From assembly GCA_023376005.1 (NCBI GenBank), contig CM042143.1:87921450-87985449 (forward strand): DNA of 64,000 nt. The letters run 5' to 3'. The DNA comes from Doryteuthis pealeii (lineage: Eukaryota > Mollusca > Cephalopoda > Myopsida > Loliginidae). Within the stretch, counting starts at the first letter, position 1, and each line of letters begins with the position of its first letter. A program made the translations under genes and the position numbers. Positions 21,985 through 32,418 of this stretch are shown here, piece by piece. Below the pieces are notes generated by a model. That model searched no databases. It was given only the letters and a program-made list of their open reading frames with translations, and was not told where the DNA came from.

Positions 21985-22005
21985 TACTTTTTGACATACC
22001 TTGTA

Positions 22006-22029
22006 TATATATATATATATATATATATA
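22006..22029. repeat. (TA)n microsatellite
   Basis: Pure TA. Confidence 0.95.
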
Positions 22030-22214
22030 CCCACCAAAAATCGGCATTTGATTGTCTTATCCCTGTGTCTGCTTGATAATCTACAGTAAACGAGTGTCTG
22101 CGTGTGAGATTTTGGGAACCACTTGTGCATTTCCTATTCTCATGATACTCCATCTTTGAAGGAGGGGGCTTGCTCAACCCACACCAAGTGAATGCTTCCA
22201 CAAGATATATATTA

Positions 22215-22370
22215 TTTAGGGTAGCATGAATATAAAATCAACATTGCTTGGTTACTGACAGATTCTCACCTATGCAATTTTCAAACCAAAAAGTTGGTTT
22301 GAAAATCATATAGGTAAAAAAAAAAAATACCAGTAATCAAGTTGACTTCATGTCCATGCTATCCTAACTC
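22215..22370. mobile_element. P2, foldback related to P1
   Basis: Inverted arms meet near 22290 ('AAACCAAAAAGTTGGTTT'). Stem-I and GTA positions match P1, but the core boxes are decayed (TTGAAAA, GAATC). Confidence 0.7.
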
Positions 22371-22434
22371 TGATATACACATGCTCTATTCATGTTATTG
22401 AGCACTATTTACATATCAATACAGCACACTATCT

Positions 22435-22505
22435 ATATATTAATACTCATGTTCCTTTTTTGTATGACTGTTATCTTGCAACACCCTATGGTTAAAAAGT
22501 TTGTA
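22435..22505 (+). mobile_element. H3, short H fragment
   Basis: 'ATATATTAATACTCATGTTCC' region and 'TTATCTTGCAACACCCT' match the 5' part of H. Confidence 0.7.
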
Positions 22506-22592
22506 TTGTGTAATTACAAACTATAAAGCCAGGAGTTTTGTTTTTTTTGTACTTTCGGGGTTTAGAAATAAAAAATAAATAAATATATATAT

Positions 22593-22820
22593 ATAAGTAA
22601 AGAAATAACAAAAGACTTAGAGATTTTGCATAATAGCCTATTTCGGGGAGCTCCTCGAAATAGGCTATAATGCAAAATCTCTCGGTCTTTTGTTATTTCT
22701 TTACTTATAAATTTGCTCTGTGACTCTGACAATAAGAGCACACATTGAGCTCTCAAACTGCGACAGGTTGTTTAAAAAAACTCCTATGTCGTAAGGAAGA
22801 TTTCTTCTCTGGACTTTTGG

Positions 22821-22824
<4 letters not shown>
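22593..22824. mobile_element. P4, 116-bp near-perfect palindrome plus shared flank
   Basis: Arms 22593-22650 and 22651-22708 are inverted copies ('AAGTAAAGAAATAACAAAAG' and its reverse). The right flank 22709-22824 ('GAGCACACATTGAGCTC', 'GTCGTAAGGAAGATTTCTTC') recurs inverted at 45494-45605 beside P5. (TA)n follows at 22825-22858. The hammerhead centre present in P5 is largely missing. Confidence 0.85.
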
Positions 22825-22858
<34 letters not shown>

Positions 22859-22861
<3 letters not shown>

Positions 22862-23329
22862 ATACTCTGGGTTTAATTTTATGTGACTAAATTTCCTGAT
22901 AAGTGTACACAAACAATTTGGGAGATGCAGATTATTGCTTTTTTTTTTTACTTCTGGTTTTTATCATGAAATTGTCTGAGAAATCTCCAGATGCCAGGAT
23001 GTGTGGTTTTGGAAATGGACCAATCGCTATCCCCCCCCCCCCCCGGTCCCATGTGTAATATATATTGATATTTACTGCGCTTAGTTTGTGGTACAAGTTC
23101 ACAATAAGTTCCACTAATCTTCAAAGTCGGGAGAGCATTCATGACTGCTAAGAAAATCATTCAAACATCCTGACTTTTATCTGCGCTTAACACAGGTTCT
23201 GACCTCTGGAGAAATATAGAACTATTTCCATCATCAAATGGGAAATAACTTTATGGCTTAACTGTTAGGCTCTATTACAACTATTTTCCTTTTTGTATAT
23301 ACTTTTGTTCCATAGTTTATTTCATATAG
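22859..23329. other. unassigned DNA
   Basis: Poly-C run at 23030-23044; no family recognised. Confidence 0.4.
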
Positions 23330-23945
23330 CAATTGTAAAGTAATTCCCTTCATTATTTTAAAAATCTTATAATTTATTACTGAATCATTATTTATACAAA
23401 ATATGAATATTAGGACCCATATAACATGAGGTTTTATTCAAAATTCTACAGGCTGATTGGAAAGTAACTCCCTTTCCTATTTTAATGATCTTATAATTTA
23501 TTTCTGAATCATTATTTCTACAAAAAATGAATGAGAACACACAGAACATGGAGTTTTATTTAAAATTCTATATGGACACCAGAATTTGCCTCAGACCGGG
23601 CATGCTCTTTTAAAGTTAAACATCAAGACCTCATTACAGGGCTTCAAATTTTGAAACAAAATAATCAATCTGAAAAGAAAAACACAGGTGTAATTGGTAT
23701 ATATTAAGGAACATAACATTTATAACGTACGAAAGACATGGTCCATGTTGTTCAGACATCCAGAGTAGAATTGTCTGTATATTTATAGTGTATCTGGTCA
23801 AGGGCAGATCACCCTGTTCAGCCTAGACACGGGCAGATCACTCTATTCTCCTTATACGACATTAAAGAATTGAGAAAAATGTAACTGCACATAAAAAACA
23901 ACAAAAAAACTTAAAAAAGGGATAGGGAGTTACTTTTCAATCAAT
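23330..23945. mobile_element. TIR element CC (mariner-like ends) with a duplicated 120-bp left end
   Basis: 'GATTGGAAAGTAACTCCCTT' at 23455 is the inverse of 'AGGGAGTTACTTTTCAATC' near 23925-23943. A diverged tandem copy of the left end lies at 23330-23449 with '(T)AATTTATTACTGAATCATTA' conserved. No transposase frame survives. Confidence 0.7.
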
Positions 23946-23989
23946 TTTATAAGTGAGATGTAAATGAAAATAAAATCATGGAGAATGTG

Positions 23990-24152
23990 GTGTAAATAAC
24001 TTAGGGAATTGTGACTTGAGTAGTGATATAGTTTCAGTTACAGACAAACACACAATCTCCATTATAATAAGATATTTGATAAAAATGAAATTCCTAGTGG
24101 AAACATTTTGTTCATATCTTAATTTTTGTATCTTTTATATCTTATTATAATG
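23990..24152. mobile_element. two facing M (Helitron-like) 5' ends
   Basis: 'AATCTCCATTATAATAAGAT' at about 24052-24071 and the inverse near 24133-24152 face each other across ~60 bp. Only the left one carries more of M (23990-24071, minus orientation). Confidence 0.7.
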
Positions 24153-24444
24153 GAGATTTGATAAAAGGCAATCATAATAACAAAAACTTACTTCACTTAC
24201 ACAGAAATAATCGCTTCATTGAAGGGTTGCTTACCCCAAAATCAGCAAACTGATGTTTAAAGTATGAATAAATTCTTAAATGTATTCAGAACTTGAAACA
24301 TGGAAACTTTCATCAAAGTTACTTGATTCGGCATTAAATGACCTGAAAAGGATTGATATATCACTCCTTTCTGGATCATTTAATGCCAAAAAGGATCGAT
24401 ATGCTTAAAAAAACCCTCTTCAGATCAGAGTGATCCTGGAAGTA
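24153..24444. other. unassigned DNA with a K-like tail duplicate
   Basis: Around 24325-24405 'GCATTAAATGACCTGAAAAGG' (and its partial inverse) resembles the tail of family K. Confidence 0.45.
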
Positions 24445-24609
24445 ATGGCATTACTGGAAGTATAGAGTATTGAAAATACCGGTTTCCACTAGATGACCAA
24501 AGTTAAGCAGCAATTAGTCTGTTCATTAACGGAGTAAACACTTAAGCAACAGCAGGTACTGTAAGCAACCTGAGTCCTTTGTTTATCAAAATGACTTGAT
24601 TCAGCATTA
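24445..24609 (+). mobile_element. K1, 5S rRNA-derived SINE
   Basis: 'ACCGGTTTCC...GATGACCAAAGTTAAGCA' aligns with the central part of animal 5S rRNA (ACCGGTT, GATCACCGAAGTTAAGCA, the internal promoter region). 'GCAGGTACTGTAAGCAA' resembles the 5S 3' end (GGGTGCTGTAGGC). The tail continues to 'TTGATTCAGCATTA', where a SINE-A dimer interrupts it. K2 at 37975-38092 shows the uninterrupted tail 'GGTTGATATGCCATAAAC'. Confidence 0.75.
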
Positions 24610-25107
24610 AGTAAAGTTGTTGGGTTGGCTTAAAGTCAGTATCAGCCAATCAGCGAGGGGGTCTATCCCCTTTTCACTAACACTAGACCAAGGAGATTGT
24701 TTTTGTGTCTGAGGTGGAGCACACACCTACCATCAGCTCCTTACTTTACCACACAGATCCCTGTGCTACTTATACGCTGAGTTGAAGAGGGCCGGTATCG
24801 AACTAGGAACCTTGTGATTCCTAACCAAACGCTCTACCGACTGAGCTAACCCGGCCCTAAAGTTGTCGGGGCGGCCTAAAGTCGGTATCAGCCAATCAGC
24901 GAGGGAGTCTATCCCCTTTTCAATACTAGACCAAGGAGATTTTTTTTGTGTCTGAGGTGGAGCACTACACCTACCATCAGCTCCTTACTTTACCGCACAG
25001 ATCCCTGTGCTACTCATACGCTGAGTTGGCGAGGACCGGTATCGAACTAGGAATCTTATGGTTCCAGCTGAACGCTCTACTGACTAAGCTAACCTGGCCC
25101 CCTCCTC
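24610..25107 (-). mobile_element. SINE-A7/A8 head-to-tail dimer in one TSD
   Basis: Two SINE A copies, 24610-24857 and 24858-25100, same orientation, abutting with no spacer. The pair is flanked by 'TTCAGCATTA' at 24600-24609 and 25108-25117. Confidence 0.9.
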
Positions 25108-25117
25108 TTCAGCATTA

Positions 25118-25398
25118 TTGATATTATCATTTTTATTATCAAAGAGTGTAACCATAAAAAATGAGTTTATTTGAAAATAAAAAGATGGAGCACAGAAATT
25201 GGATAAGTTGAGAAACATAATGAGAGAAATAAATAAAATAAATAAGAGGAAAATCGCCTACACAGAGGAAGAAAGGTCATGTGGGAGGAAGAGATAAGAA
25301 AAATATATAAACATGGATTTTTCCCAATTGACCTGAGAGGCTAAAAGAGGAAGATAAAAAAAAAATCTCTTGCAAATTCACAAGTGTATACACATTAA
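25118..25398. other. unassigned purine-rich DNA
   Basis: A/G-rich on the plus strand; nothing recognised. Confidence 0.35.
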
Positions 25399-25671
25399 GG
25401 TAATCCTTAAATATTTCCTCATAAATTCCTACCATAAAATAAACTGAACCCTCATTTTATGTCCGTGTTTTTGCAATAAATTTTTATTTTTCTTGCACCC
25501 ATTATTTTACAATACTAAATATATTTTCTTGATTTATTTTAATATTAACTTCAATGTGTATATTCTAAAAGTTTTTATTTTGTGAGAATGTTTAGTTTTA
25601 AACACAGACATAAAATGAGGGTTCAGTTTATTTTATGGTAGGAATTTACGAGGAAATAGTTAAGGATTACC
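25399..25671. mobile_element. W1, MITE with ~70-bp terminal inverted repeats
   Basis: Ends 'GGTAATCCTTAA' and 'TTAAGGATTACC'. The TIRs extend through 'CCTACCATAAAATAAACTGA' to 'CATTTTATGTC'. Flanks 'CACATTAA' and 'CACATATA' are plausible degraded 8-bp TSDs. W2 at 49601-49883 is the sister copy. Confidence 0.88.
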
Positions 25672-25683
25672 CACATATAAGGT

Positions 25684-26138
25684 AACATTATTATTAGAAC
25701 ACATATAAGAAGATTACTTATTTTAATTATATTTTAATTGGTTTCTATATAAAATCATTCATAGAATTGATTTTAATAAGTTGGAAAATAAATTAAGAAT
25801 ATCAGGGATCAATAACACCAAATAGTTATTTATTAAACACAGTTTTGTTAAAACCAGTATGCAAAGTAACCACACCATATATTGTGTAAACCTTTATTTC
25901 TTAGTGATATATAAGACACATTGCAGGATTTTAAACAAATTAATAACATGGGCTGTTTTAAGGCAAAACTAACTCAGATTTTCATAGACATCATTAATGA
26001 ATAATATTTATTCTATGTATTTTGACTATAAATTAAATACTCATTGATAAAATTATGCAATTCCTGAGGGTATTGTGATATATGCAGTGACATAGTTTTA
26101 GTTACAGATGGAATCTCCATTATAATATGGTGAATAGT
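25684..26138 (-). mobile_element. M3, Helitron-like element without L
   Basis: Collinear with M2 and M5 in reverse. Reads 'GGATTTTAAACAAATTAATAACATGGGC' region straight across the L site. The CTAG end is missing. Confidence 0.78.
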
Positions 26139-26534
26139 CATTTATTCATCCAGGATATGTTAAAATTAATATATTTTTCTCTTCAGTAAGAATTTTGCAT
26201 GATATCAATGATGTCTCTTGTACTTTTGAGTGTTGATATAGTCCTATTCAATCCAATATGGCTGCCTCATTCTTGGCCATCTGTTGGCTTTTATATCAAT
26301 ACAACTACCATTAGTGCTGCCACCTGGTCAATTTTACTGAAAACACTTGAGCTTATAACATATATACAATAACACAAAAGTTTTTAAAAAAAGCAAATTT
26401 TTGCCTCCAATTATTCTGTAAAAGTTTTTTTTTTTCTAGATAGCCTGGAAGCATTCATTTTTTTGTCTTTAATTTTTTCAGACTGAATGTCTTCTAAATT
26501 TGACCAGTTTTAAAACTACTCAAATTTAAATTTG
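26139..26534. other. unassigned DNA
   Basis: No family recognised. Confidence 0.35.
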
Positions 26535-26660
26535 ATTTAGTTGGTTTACGGCATGTCAATCCTTGTTGGGTTATCTTATGCTGAAGAGGTTTTGTTTTAT
26601 TCATTCTTGATGGGTATTCAATATTTTTTTTCTAACTCAAATTTTTTTTTTGTTTTCTAA
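26535..26660 (-). mobile_element. J4, short J 3' end
   Basis: 'GGTTTACGGCATGTCAATCC', 'GGGTTATCTTATGC' and 'TTATTCATTCTTGATGGGTA' are the reverse of the J end. Confidence 0.8.
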
Positions 26661-26759
26661 TGGTAGCAGTGGTGGAGGTTGTATGGTGTGAGATTTTGTA
26701 TTTACTCCCAGTAACTAGGTTTGAGAAGGACAATGTATGGTATTCATATATAGTAAAAA

Positions 26760-26988
26760 GTAAAGTCATAGGGTGGCCTAAAGTCAGTATCAACCAGTCA
26801 GCAAGGGAGTCTATCCCCTTTTCAATAGACTAGGAGATTGTTTTGGTCTGAGGTGGAGCGCCACACCTACCATCAGCTCCTTACTTTACCGCACAGATCT
26901 CTGTGCTACTCATACGCTGAGTTGTAAGAGCCGGTATCGAACTAGGAACCTTGTGGTTTCTAGCCGAAAGCTCTACCGACTGAGCTAG
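26760..26988 (-). mobile_element. SINE-A9
   Basis: Complete in reverse up to the A box ('CTCTACCGACTGAGCTAG'). A short flanking word 'AGTAAAA' is present on both sides (about 26752-26758 and after 26988). Confidence 0.9.
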
Positions 26989-26991
26989 AGT

Positions 26992-27082
26992 AAAATGGTT
27001 TGGTTTCTTTGTTTAATGGCATATCAACATCTGTGGGTTATTTTATGCCAAAGCCATCATTGTAGTTAGTTTGTTTGTTAGT
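26992..27082 (-). mobile_element. Z3 repeat
   Basis: 'GGTTTGGTTTCTTTGTTTAA', 'TGGCATATCAACATC' and 'GCCAAAGCCATCATTGTAG' are the reverse of the Z2 right half. Confidence 0.75.
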
Positions 27083-27610
27083 TTGATTTTGTGGCATGTC
27101 AACCTTTGCTAGGTTATTTTATGCTGAAGAAGTTTTCTTTTATTCATTCTTGATGGGATTCTTAATTTTTTTTAAACACATTTTTTAGACTCATTTTTTT
27201 TTCTATTTAACCCATAGATAGGACCCTAACAGATACTAATGTTCCGGGTAAGAGTGGATCTGGGAGTAATGGCGATGAAGATGTTATCCACATTCCCCAG
27301 AGCTCTAGAATTGGAACTTCACCATCAGATACATCATACATAGGACACTAAGACCTCAGTTATTGCTTCTAGTACATATATGATAAAAAAGGGTTGGGGC
27401 TTGCCATAAAGGCAATAGGATTAAGACAATCATATAGGTGCTAGGACTTGACGTGTCCAGCTTGATGCCTCTCAAACTGTCTAAAGTAAGAGCTAAAGTA
27501 GTGTTGAATGTCATAGACTGCTTTGCTACCAGGGTTCCATCCTTAAGCATCATGGGTCACCACCTTTAGTCAACATGTGGCCCCATTGGGCACCGGGGGT
27601 CTTACCCCTT
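27083..27610 (-). mobile_element. J5, long J copy
   Basis: Includes the 3' tail and body, then upstream J sequence rarely retained elsewhere ('TTGGGGCTTGCCATAAAGGC', 'CCTTAAGCATCATGGGTC', 'ACCCCTTCTGCC'). It matches J15 at 60683-61325 and J13 in part. Confidence 0.85.
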
Positions 27611-27666
27611 CTGCCTCAGATGACAGGACAGGCAAAGGTTTGGTTTTAGTTTTGAACAATATTGTG

Positions 27667-27892
27667 CAGCTATGGTATGACATTAAACTATCTGATGGTG
27701 AAGTTCCAATTTTGGAGCTCTGGGGAGTGTGGAGTACCCTTTCATCACCATTACTCCCAGGCTTACTCTGACCCAAGAATAGTACTTGTTCAAATCCCAT
27801 ATATGGGCAGAATAAAAAAAAAATGAGTTTAAAAAAATGTCTTCAGCATAAAATAACCCAATGGGTTGACATGCCGTAAAATCCAACCAACC
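27667..27892 (+). mobile_element. J6, 5'-truncated J with 12-bp TSD
   Basis: 226 bp flanked by 'AACAATATTGTG' at 27655-27666 and 27893-27904. The variable 5' end with a fixed CCAACC 3' end is typical of target-primed reverse transcription. Confidence 0.93.
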
Positions 27893-27904
27893 AACAATAT
27901 TGTG

Positions 27905-28370
27905 ATAGTATCAGCTTTAAAATGGCTGATAAAAAATATTGAAATATTTTTAAAGTGACCGATATTCTCAGCGGAAAAATTTGACATCAAATCTTTTTAT
28001 TTACTAATTTATGTATTAAAAATTTTTTTTTTTTTTAAACGTCCATAGAGACAAAACTCTTCATTCAGATACAAAAATACTTGAATTATTCAATATCATA
28101 ATGATTTTTTTTTATTTTTTTACTCTGTAAAAGATTTATACATTTTTGAATTAAAAAAAGAAAAAATTTCAAATACACAAAAATTTTTTTTATCCCTTCC
28201 AGACTGACTGTTCATCTAAACACATCCTTCATCCGCAATAATCTAATAATACAAATTGGTCATTATATATATAGAGAGAGAGAGAGAGAGAAATGTAGAC
28301 AAACAAATTCAAAAATATCCATCACCTTTTGAACAACAATAAATCTTTTTCTCTTGTTCTCTTATTTTAT
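27905..28370. other. unassigned DNA, T-rich, with (GA)n
   Basis: (GA)n at 28273-28290. No element recognised. Confidence 0.4.
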
Positions 28371-28516
28371 CATATTGTCCTGAAGAAGGTTTTATGTCAA
28401 CCGAAACGTTTAAATGTCGACATTACCACCAGTAATAAACTTCCATCCAGTATAACATCCTATGTTTGTCTACATTTCTCCACATACTGTCGGATTGATT
28501 TCCTCATTTTACTCCC

Positions 28517-28545
<29 letters not shown>
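28371..28545 (+). mobile_element. Q, dispersed fragment of the Penelope-like element end with HHR-like core
   Basis: Collinear with the Penelope-like arm at 56582-56710 in reverse ('TGTTTGTCTACATTTCTCC', 'CACATACTGTCGGATT', 'TCCTCATTTTACTCCCATATA'). CTGAAGA 28380-28386, hairpin GGUU/AACC, GAAAC 28403-28407, GUC 28416-28418, stem I 28375-28379 with 28419-28423 (4 of 5 pairs). One extra A precedes stem II. Ends in (TA)n. Confidence 0.8.
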
Positions 28546-28547
<2 letters not shown>

Positions 28548-28587
28548 CACAATCTGTAAAAATAGCTGTATTATTCATACTGTATAA

Positions 28588-28770
28588 GTAAAGTCGTCGA
28601 GGTGGACTAAAGTTGGTATCAGCCAATCAGCCTATCTCCTTTTCACTAGTGCTAGACCAAGGAGATTGTTTTTGCATCTGAGGTGGAGTGCCACACATAC
28701 CACCAGCTCTTACTTTACTGCAGAGATCCCTGAGTTGGCGAGGACCAGTATGGAACTAGGGACCTTGTTC
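28588..28770 (-). mobile_element. SINE-A10, truncated and internally deleted
   Basis: Tail 'GTAAAGTCGTCGAGGTGG' to 'GAACTAGGGACCTTGT'; the A box is missing. Confidence 0.87.
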
Positions 28771-28786
28771 TGGGTTGTATCAATTA

Positions 28787-28935
28787 TTTAGGCTTATAAT
28801 TTACCGAAATATACCGATTACATCAGCTAACATTAAAAAAAAAAAACTAGGCTAGGCTATCAGTAGGCTTCATAATTTACTAACATTTACCAATTATGTT
28901 GACTAACATAAAAAAAAACTAGGCTAGGCCTAGAT
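28787..28935. repeat. two-copy tandem repeat with 'ACTAGGCTAGGC'
   Basis: Both halves have a 'TTTACC...TTACATCAGCTAACAT' type block followed by an A-run and 'CTAGGCTAGGC'. Confidence 0.75.
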
Positions 28936-29539
28936 CAGATAATTGCATAAAGTGTAAGTGTCCACAAGAGAACATCACTTTTGAGTTTATCCTTGCTTTA
29001 CCAGCAGGCCAAGCATATTTTTGTCTTACTTGGATGCTTTGTATGATGGGAGGTAAGTGGCCTACATGTGTTTTTGTAAGGTGCACTCAGCATCCTCTTT
29101 TAGTTTCCATTTAGCATTTTCTCCAAAAATTTCGTTAAATTCCTAGTGGTACAGCTATATAGAAGCACTGATATGGCTACAACTTGGAAAAATTGTCGCT
29201 TTTTCTAAATTACGACTATTTTGACTTGTTGTTTTTCGACTGAAACCAATTAATGATGTATTTAACAATTTCTGACACTCTTCAAGTGTTTGTGTTGTAG
29301 TTGACGTTCTCTCATTGTTATATGATTTCTTTCTTTCACTCTTCTCTTCATTTCACATTTATGTTAAGTTTTTTTTTGTTTTTTGTTTTTTTTCAATTTT
29401 TCATCTGAAGTGACAACAGTGTACAACACAAGTACAAGTTTATTAATATATTGATAATAGGCATGACTGGGTGAAAAAGGTGATCTACTGGGAACTGTGC
29501 AACAGATTAAAATTTGACCATACTAACAAATCATCAGAT
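28936..29539. other. unassigned DNA
   Basis: No repeat shared with the window and no coding recognised. Confidence 0.35.
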
Positions 29540-30010
29540 CTGATCTGTAGAACTGGAGCCTCACCGTCAAATGCAGTTTAGTGTCATGCACAGAATGACG
29601 TTAAACTATCTGATGATGAGGTTCCAGTTTTGGAGGTTTGGGGAATGTAGAGAACACCTTTATCATCATTGTTCCCAGGTCCACTCTGACCTGGAGTGGT
29701 AGGACCTGTTAGAGTTAAATAGAAAAACATGAGTTTATAAACAAAACTGATTATCCATTAATTTATTTCAAAACTTAGGTTCAAAGTTCAGTGATGGCTC
29801 CCGATTACAACAAGAAGGTTTTAGTTCGACAAAAAATACCTGAAGAAGGCCGGAGGTCACATCGGCTGAAACGTTGTACAGATAACAATGAAGATGAGGA
29901 CAATAGTCTGAATAATCCAAATAATACTAATAACTATACAATGTACACAGTTACTTAACCTCTAGGCATGAAATAACCCCAACAGGTTGACATGTCATTA
30001 AAATCAATCA
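29540..30010 (+). mobile_element. J7 interrupted by a D element
   Basis: J body from about 29585 ('ATGACGTTAAACTATCTGATG') breaks at about 29790 and resumes at about 29955 with 'GCATGAAATAACCCCAACAGG' and 'TTGACATGTCATTAAAATC'. Confidence 0.78.
29795..29940 (+). mobile_element. D3 with hammerhead-like core
   Basis: CTGAAGA 29840-29846, GAAAC 29868-29872, followed by 'GTTGTACAGATAAC' and the D terminus 'GAGGACAATAGTCTGAATAA'. The region between can pair AG(G)CC with GGCU. Confidence 0.75.
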
Positions 30011-30329
30011 ATTAATCAATCATAAAACAAAAGCCATTTTATTTGAAAGTCTTTGGGGGGAGGGAACCCAATGAACATCCTTCCTGCCTTCCAATAGATA
30101 ATCTGAGTGACACCCATAACAAAAAGAATTAACTGACTGGATAAAACGTTATTCCTCGTATTTTTAGGAATGTTTTGTCATGTTATTCTCTCTTGGTAAA
30201 CAACCATTTGTAGGTTGTTTTATCAGACAGTTTCCCTTTTCATTACGACTGAACATTATTGAAACTATCGGCAATAGAACCTGTGATTGATTAAAATTAC
30301 TATCTATCTATACTGTTCACATCTATCTC
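30011..30329. other. unassigned DNA
   Basis: Nothing recognised. Confidence 0.35.
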
Positions 30330-30560
30330 AGTCTTTTCATCTCTCTCTCTCTCTCTCTCTATCCATCTCAGTCTGTTTCTACCTATCTATCTATTTATCT
30401 CAGTCTGTTTCTACCTATCTATCTCTGTTTCTATCTATCTTTCTCTATCTATTTATCTCAGTCTGTTTCTACCTATCTATCTCTGTTTCTATCTATCTTT
30501 CTCTCTCTCTCCATAGTCTGTTTCTATCTATCTCAGTCTGTTTCTATCTATCTCAGTCTG
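30330..30560 (+). repeat. minisatellite 'CTCAGTCTGTTTCTACCTAT'
   Basis: Irregular repeats of 'CAGTCTGTTTCTA(C/T)CTATCT' with TCTA spacers. Confidence 0.9.
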
Positions 30561-30759
30561 CAATAAATCCTGTGATTGATTAAAATCCCTTTGTATAATG
30601 CATATCCATTACACATTTCCAAGACGAAACATTCTCGAAAATGTAACAAATGATTCTTTTTTTTTTTTTTTTGTTTGTTGCAAAAAGACATTTTGCAGGT
30701 GACTTTAAAGCAGTCAACAGAATCTCTTAGTGAAACTAGCAAGAAAATGCACCCTCTTA

Positions 30760-31506
30760 AGTTTTGATATAATTTTTGATATAATTAAATATTATATTGA
30801 ATTAGAAAAACTTTTGAAATTAAATACAAATACAAAAAAGATTACTTATTTTTACTTTATTCAAATTGATTTCAATATGAAATTATACATAGCATTTCTT
30901 TTAATACATTTGAGAATAAAACAATAATATTAGAAATCAATAATACCAATTTTTTTTTTTTTTAAACTTAGTTTTATTAAAATCAGTATGCAAATTATTG
31001 CACCATATATTATGTAAATATTTATTTCTTAACACACATTGCAGGATTTTAAGCACATTAATAACATGGGCCTTTCGGGGCCTGTGTTTATTAATGAAAT
31101 TAACAGCATCGATCCCAGGGGGCTATCCTCCCAGGCAATACCTGCCCCCTTGATTTAAAGGGGCAGGGCCAGGTTTATTGCCCAGTGCCTGAGGCGCCCC
31201 CCTTGAGGCCGACGGGATCGACGCAATTTTTATGCGCCCAGAAAAAAACGAGACCTTGTGTCCAGCGCTCATCAGTGGGATGAGAGGCAAATACCATAAT
31301 ATGGGCTGTTTTGGGACAAATCAATCACAGCTAGACCTTGATAAGAGATATTGTTAATAAATAAAATGCTAATTAAGATTAGATAATGATTATTCAATTA
31401 TTTCATTAATAACCATTGAGAATATAACATAAATAACTATGAGAATTGTGACTTTGGTGGTGGTGTAGTTTTGGTGACACAGATACATAATCTCCATTAT
31501 AATAAG
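30760..31506 (-). mobile_element. M4, Helitron-like element with L3 and J8 insertions
   Basis: Plus-strand order: degraded 3' end, 'TTAGTTTTATTAAAATCAGT', L site, then 'ATAATCTCCATTATAATAAG' (the reversed TC end). L3 at about 31071-31295 interrupts it. J8 interrupts the TC end. Confidence 0.75.
31071..31295 (-). mobile_element. L3 unit in M4
   Basis: 'CGATCCCAGGGGGCTATCC', 'AAAGGGGCAGGG', 'CCTGAGGCGCC' and 'GGCAAATACC' as in L1 and L2, at the equivalent M position. Confidence 0.78.
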
Positions 31507-31838
31507 TTTTGTTTTACGGCATATCAACCTCAGTGAGTCATTTAATGCCGATAAAGTTTTGAAATAAATCAATTCTTAATGGATAATACAATTTTTTTTA
31601 TAAATACATTTTTCTATTTAACCCATAGATGAGACCCTAACAGGTACTATCACTCCGGGTCAGAGTGGACCAGGGAGCAATGGTGATGAAGGGGTGCTCC
31701 ACATTCCCCAAACCTCCAAAACTGGAACGTCACCATCAGATAGAGTTTAACGTCATTCCCAGGACATGTAGACCCTCAGTCACTGCCTTCTAGCACCCAT
31801 ATGATAAAGAGGGGTTGGGGCTTGCCATAAGGGCAATA
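31507..31838 (-). mobile_element. J8 with 13-bp TSD
   Basis: Flanked by 'CCATTATAATAAG' at 31494-31506 and 31839-31851. The duplicated word is part of the M4 end, so J8 is younger than M4. Confidence 0.92.
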
Positions 31839-31975
31839 CCATTATAATAAGATGAGCTTGTCATTTATCATTGTGCTGTAAGTAAAGATATATCCCCTAC
31901 AAGATAATTGGACATATCCAAAGCAACACATATATAAAGATATACATATGCAAGGTTATTCCTAGTCAAGTTACA

Positions 31976-32128
31976 TAGTAGTATTTGTAGTTGAGTCACT
32001 ACTAATCGAGTGGCTAGTCATACTGTTGGAGAATTGTCTGTTGACTGTTATTTATATTCCTGTAAAAAAAAAAGGTGAATTGTTAAGAGCTGGTATTGAA
32101 ACCAGAATCTTGTGTTCCAAGCCAGATA
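31976..32128 (-). mobile_element. T1 repeat plus a SINE-A head scrap
   Basis: 31976-32074 ('GAGTCACTACTAATCGAGTG', 'TTGGAGAATTGT', 'ATTCCTGTAAAAAA') recurs at 32808. 32080-32128 ('GAGCTGGTATTGAAACCAG', 'ATCTTGTG') resembles the reversed SINE-A B box. Confidence 0.65.
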
Positions 32129-32178
32129 CACAATTAGAATTAACAAAAAAAAAAATTGTCTGTTTTACTGCTAACCAA

Positions 32179-32400
32179 TATATATATATATATATATATA
32201 TAATATTGACATACACAAACAAATTTGCAATGAACATAGATCCATCTTGCTATCTATCGATCGATCAATCGGTGTCTTTTCATTATCTGTCTGTCTGTCT
32301 GTCTGTCTGTCACTCACTCACTCACTCACTCACTCACACACACAATATCTCCCTCTCTCTTCATATCTATCTATCTATCGATCAATCGATCTTTCTTCAT
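32179..32400. repeat. microsatellite cluster (TA)n, (CTGT)n, (CACT)n, (CTAT)n
   Basis: Simple repeats at 32179-32201, 32287-32310 and 32311-32340, then TCTA. Confidence 0.95.
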
Positions 32401-32418
32401 TATCATCTTTTTTACAAA

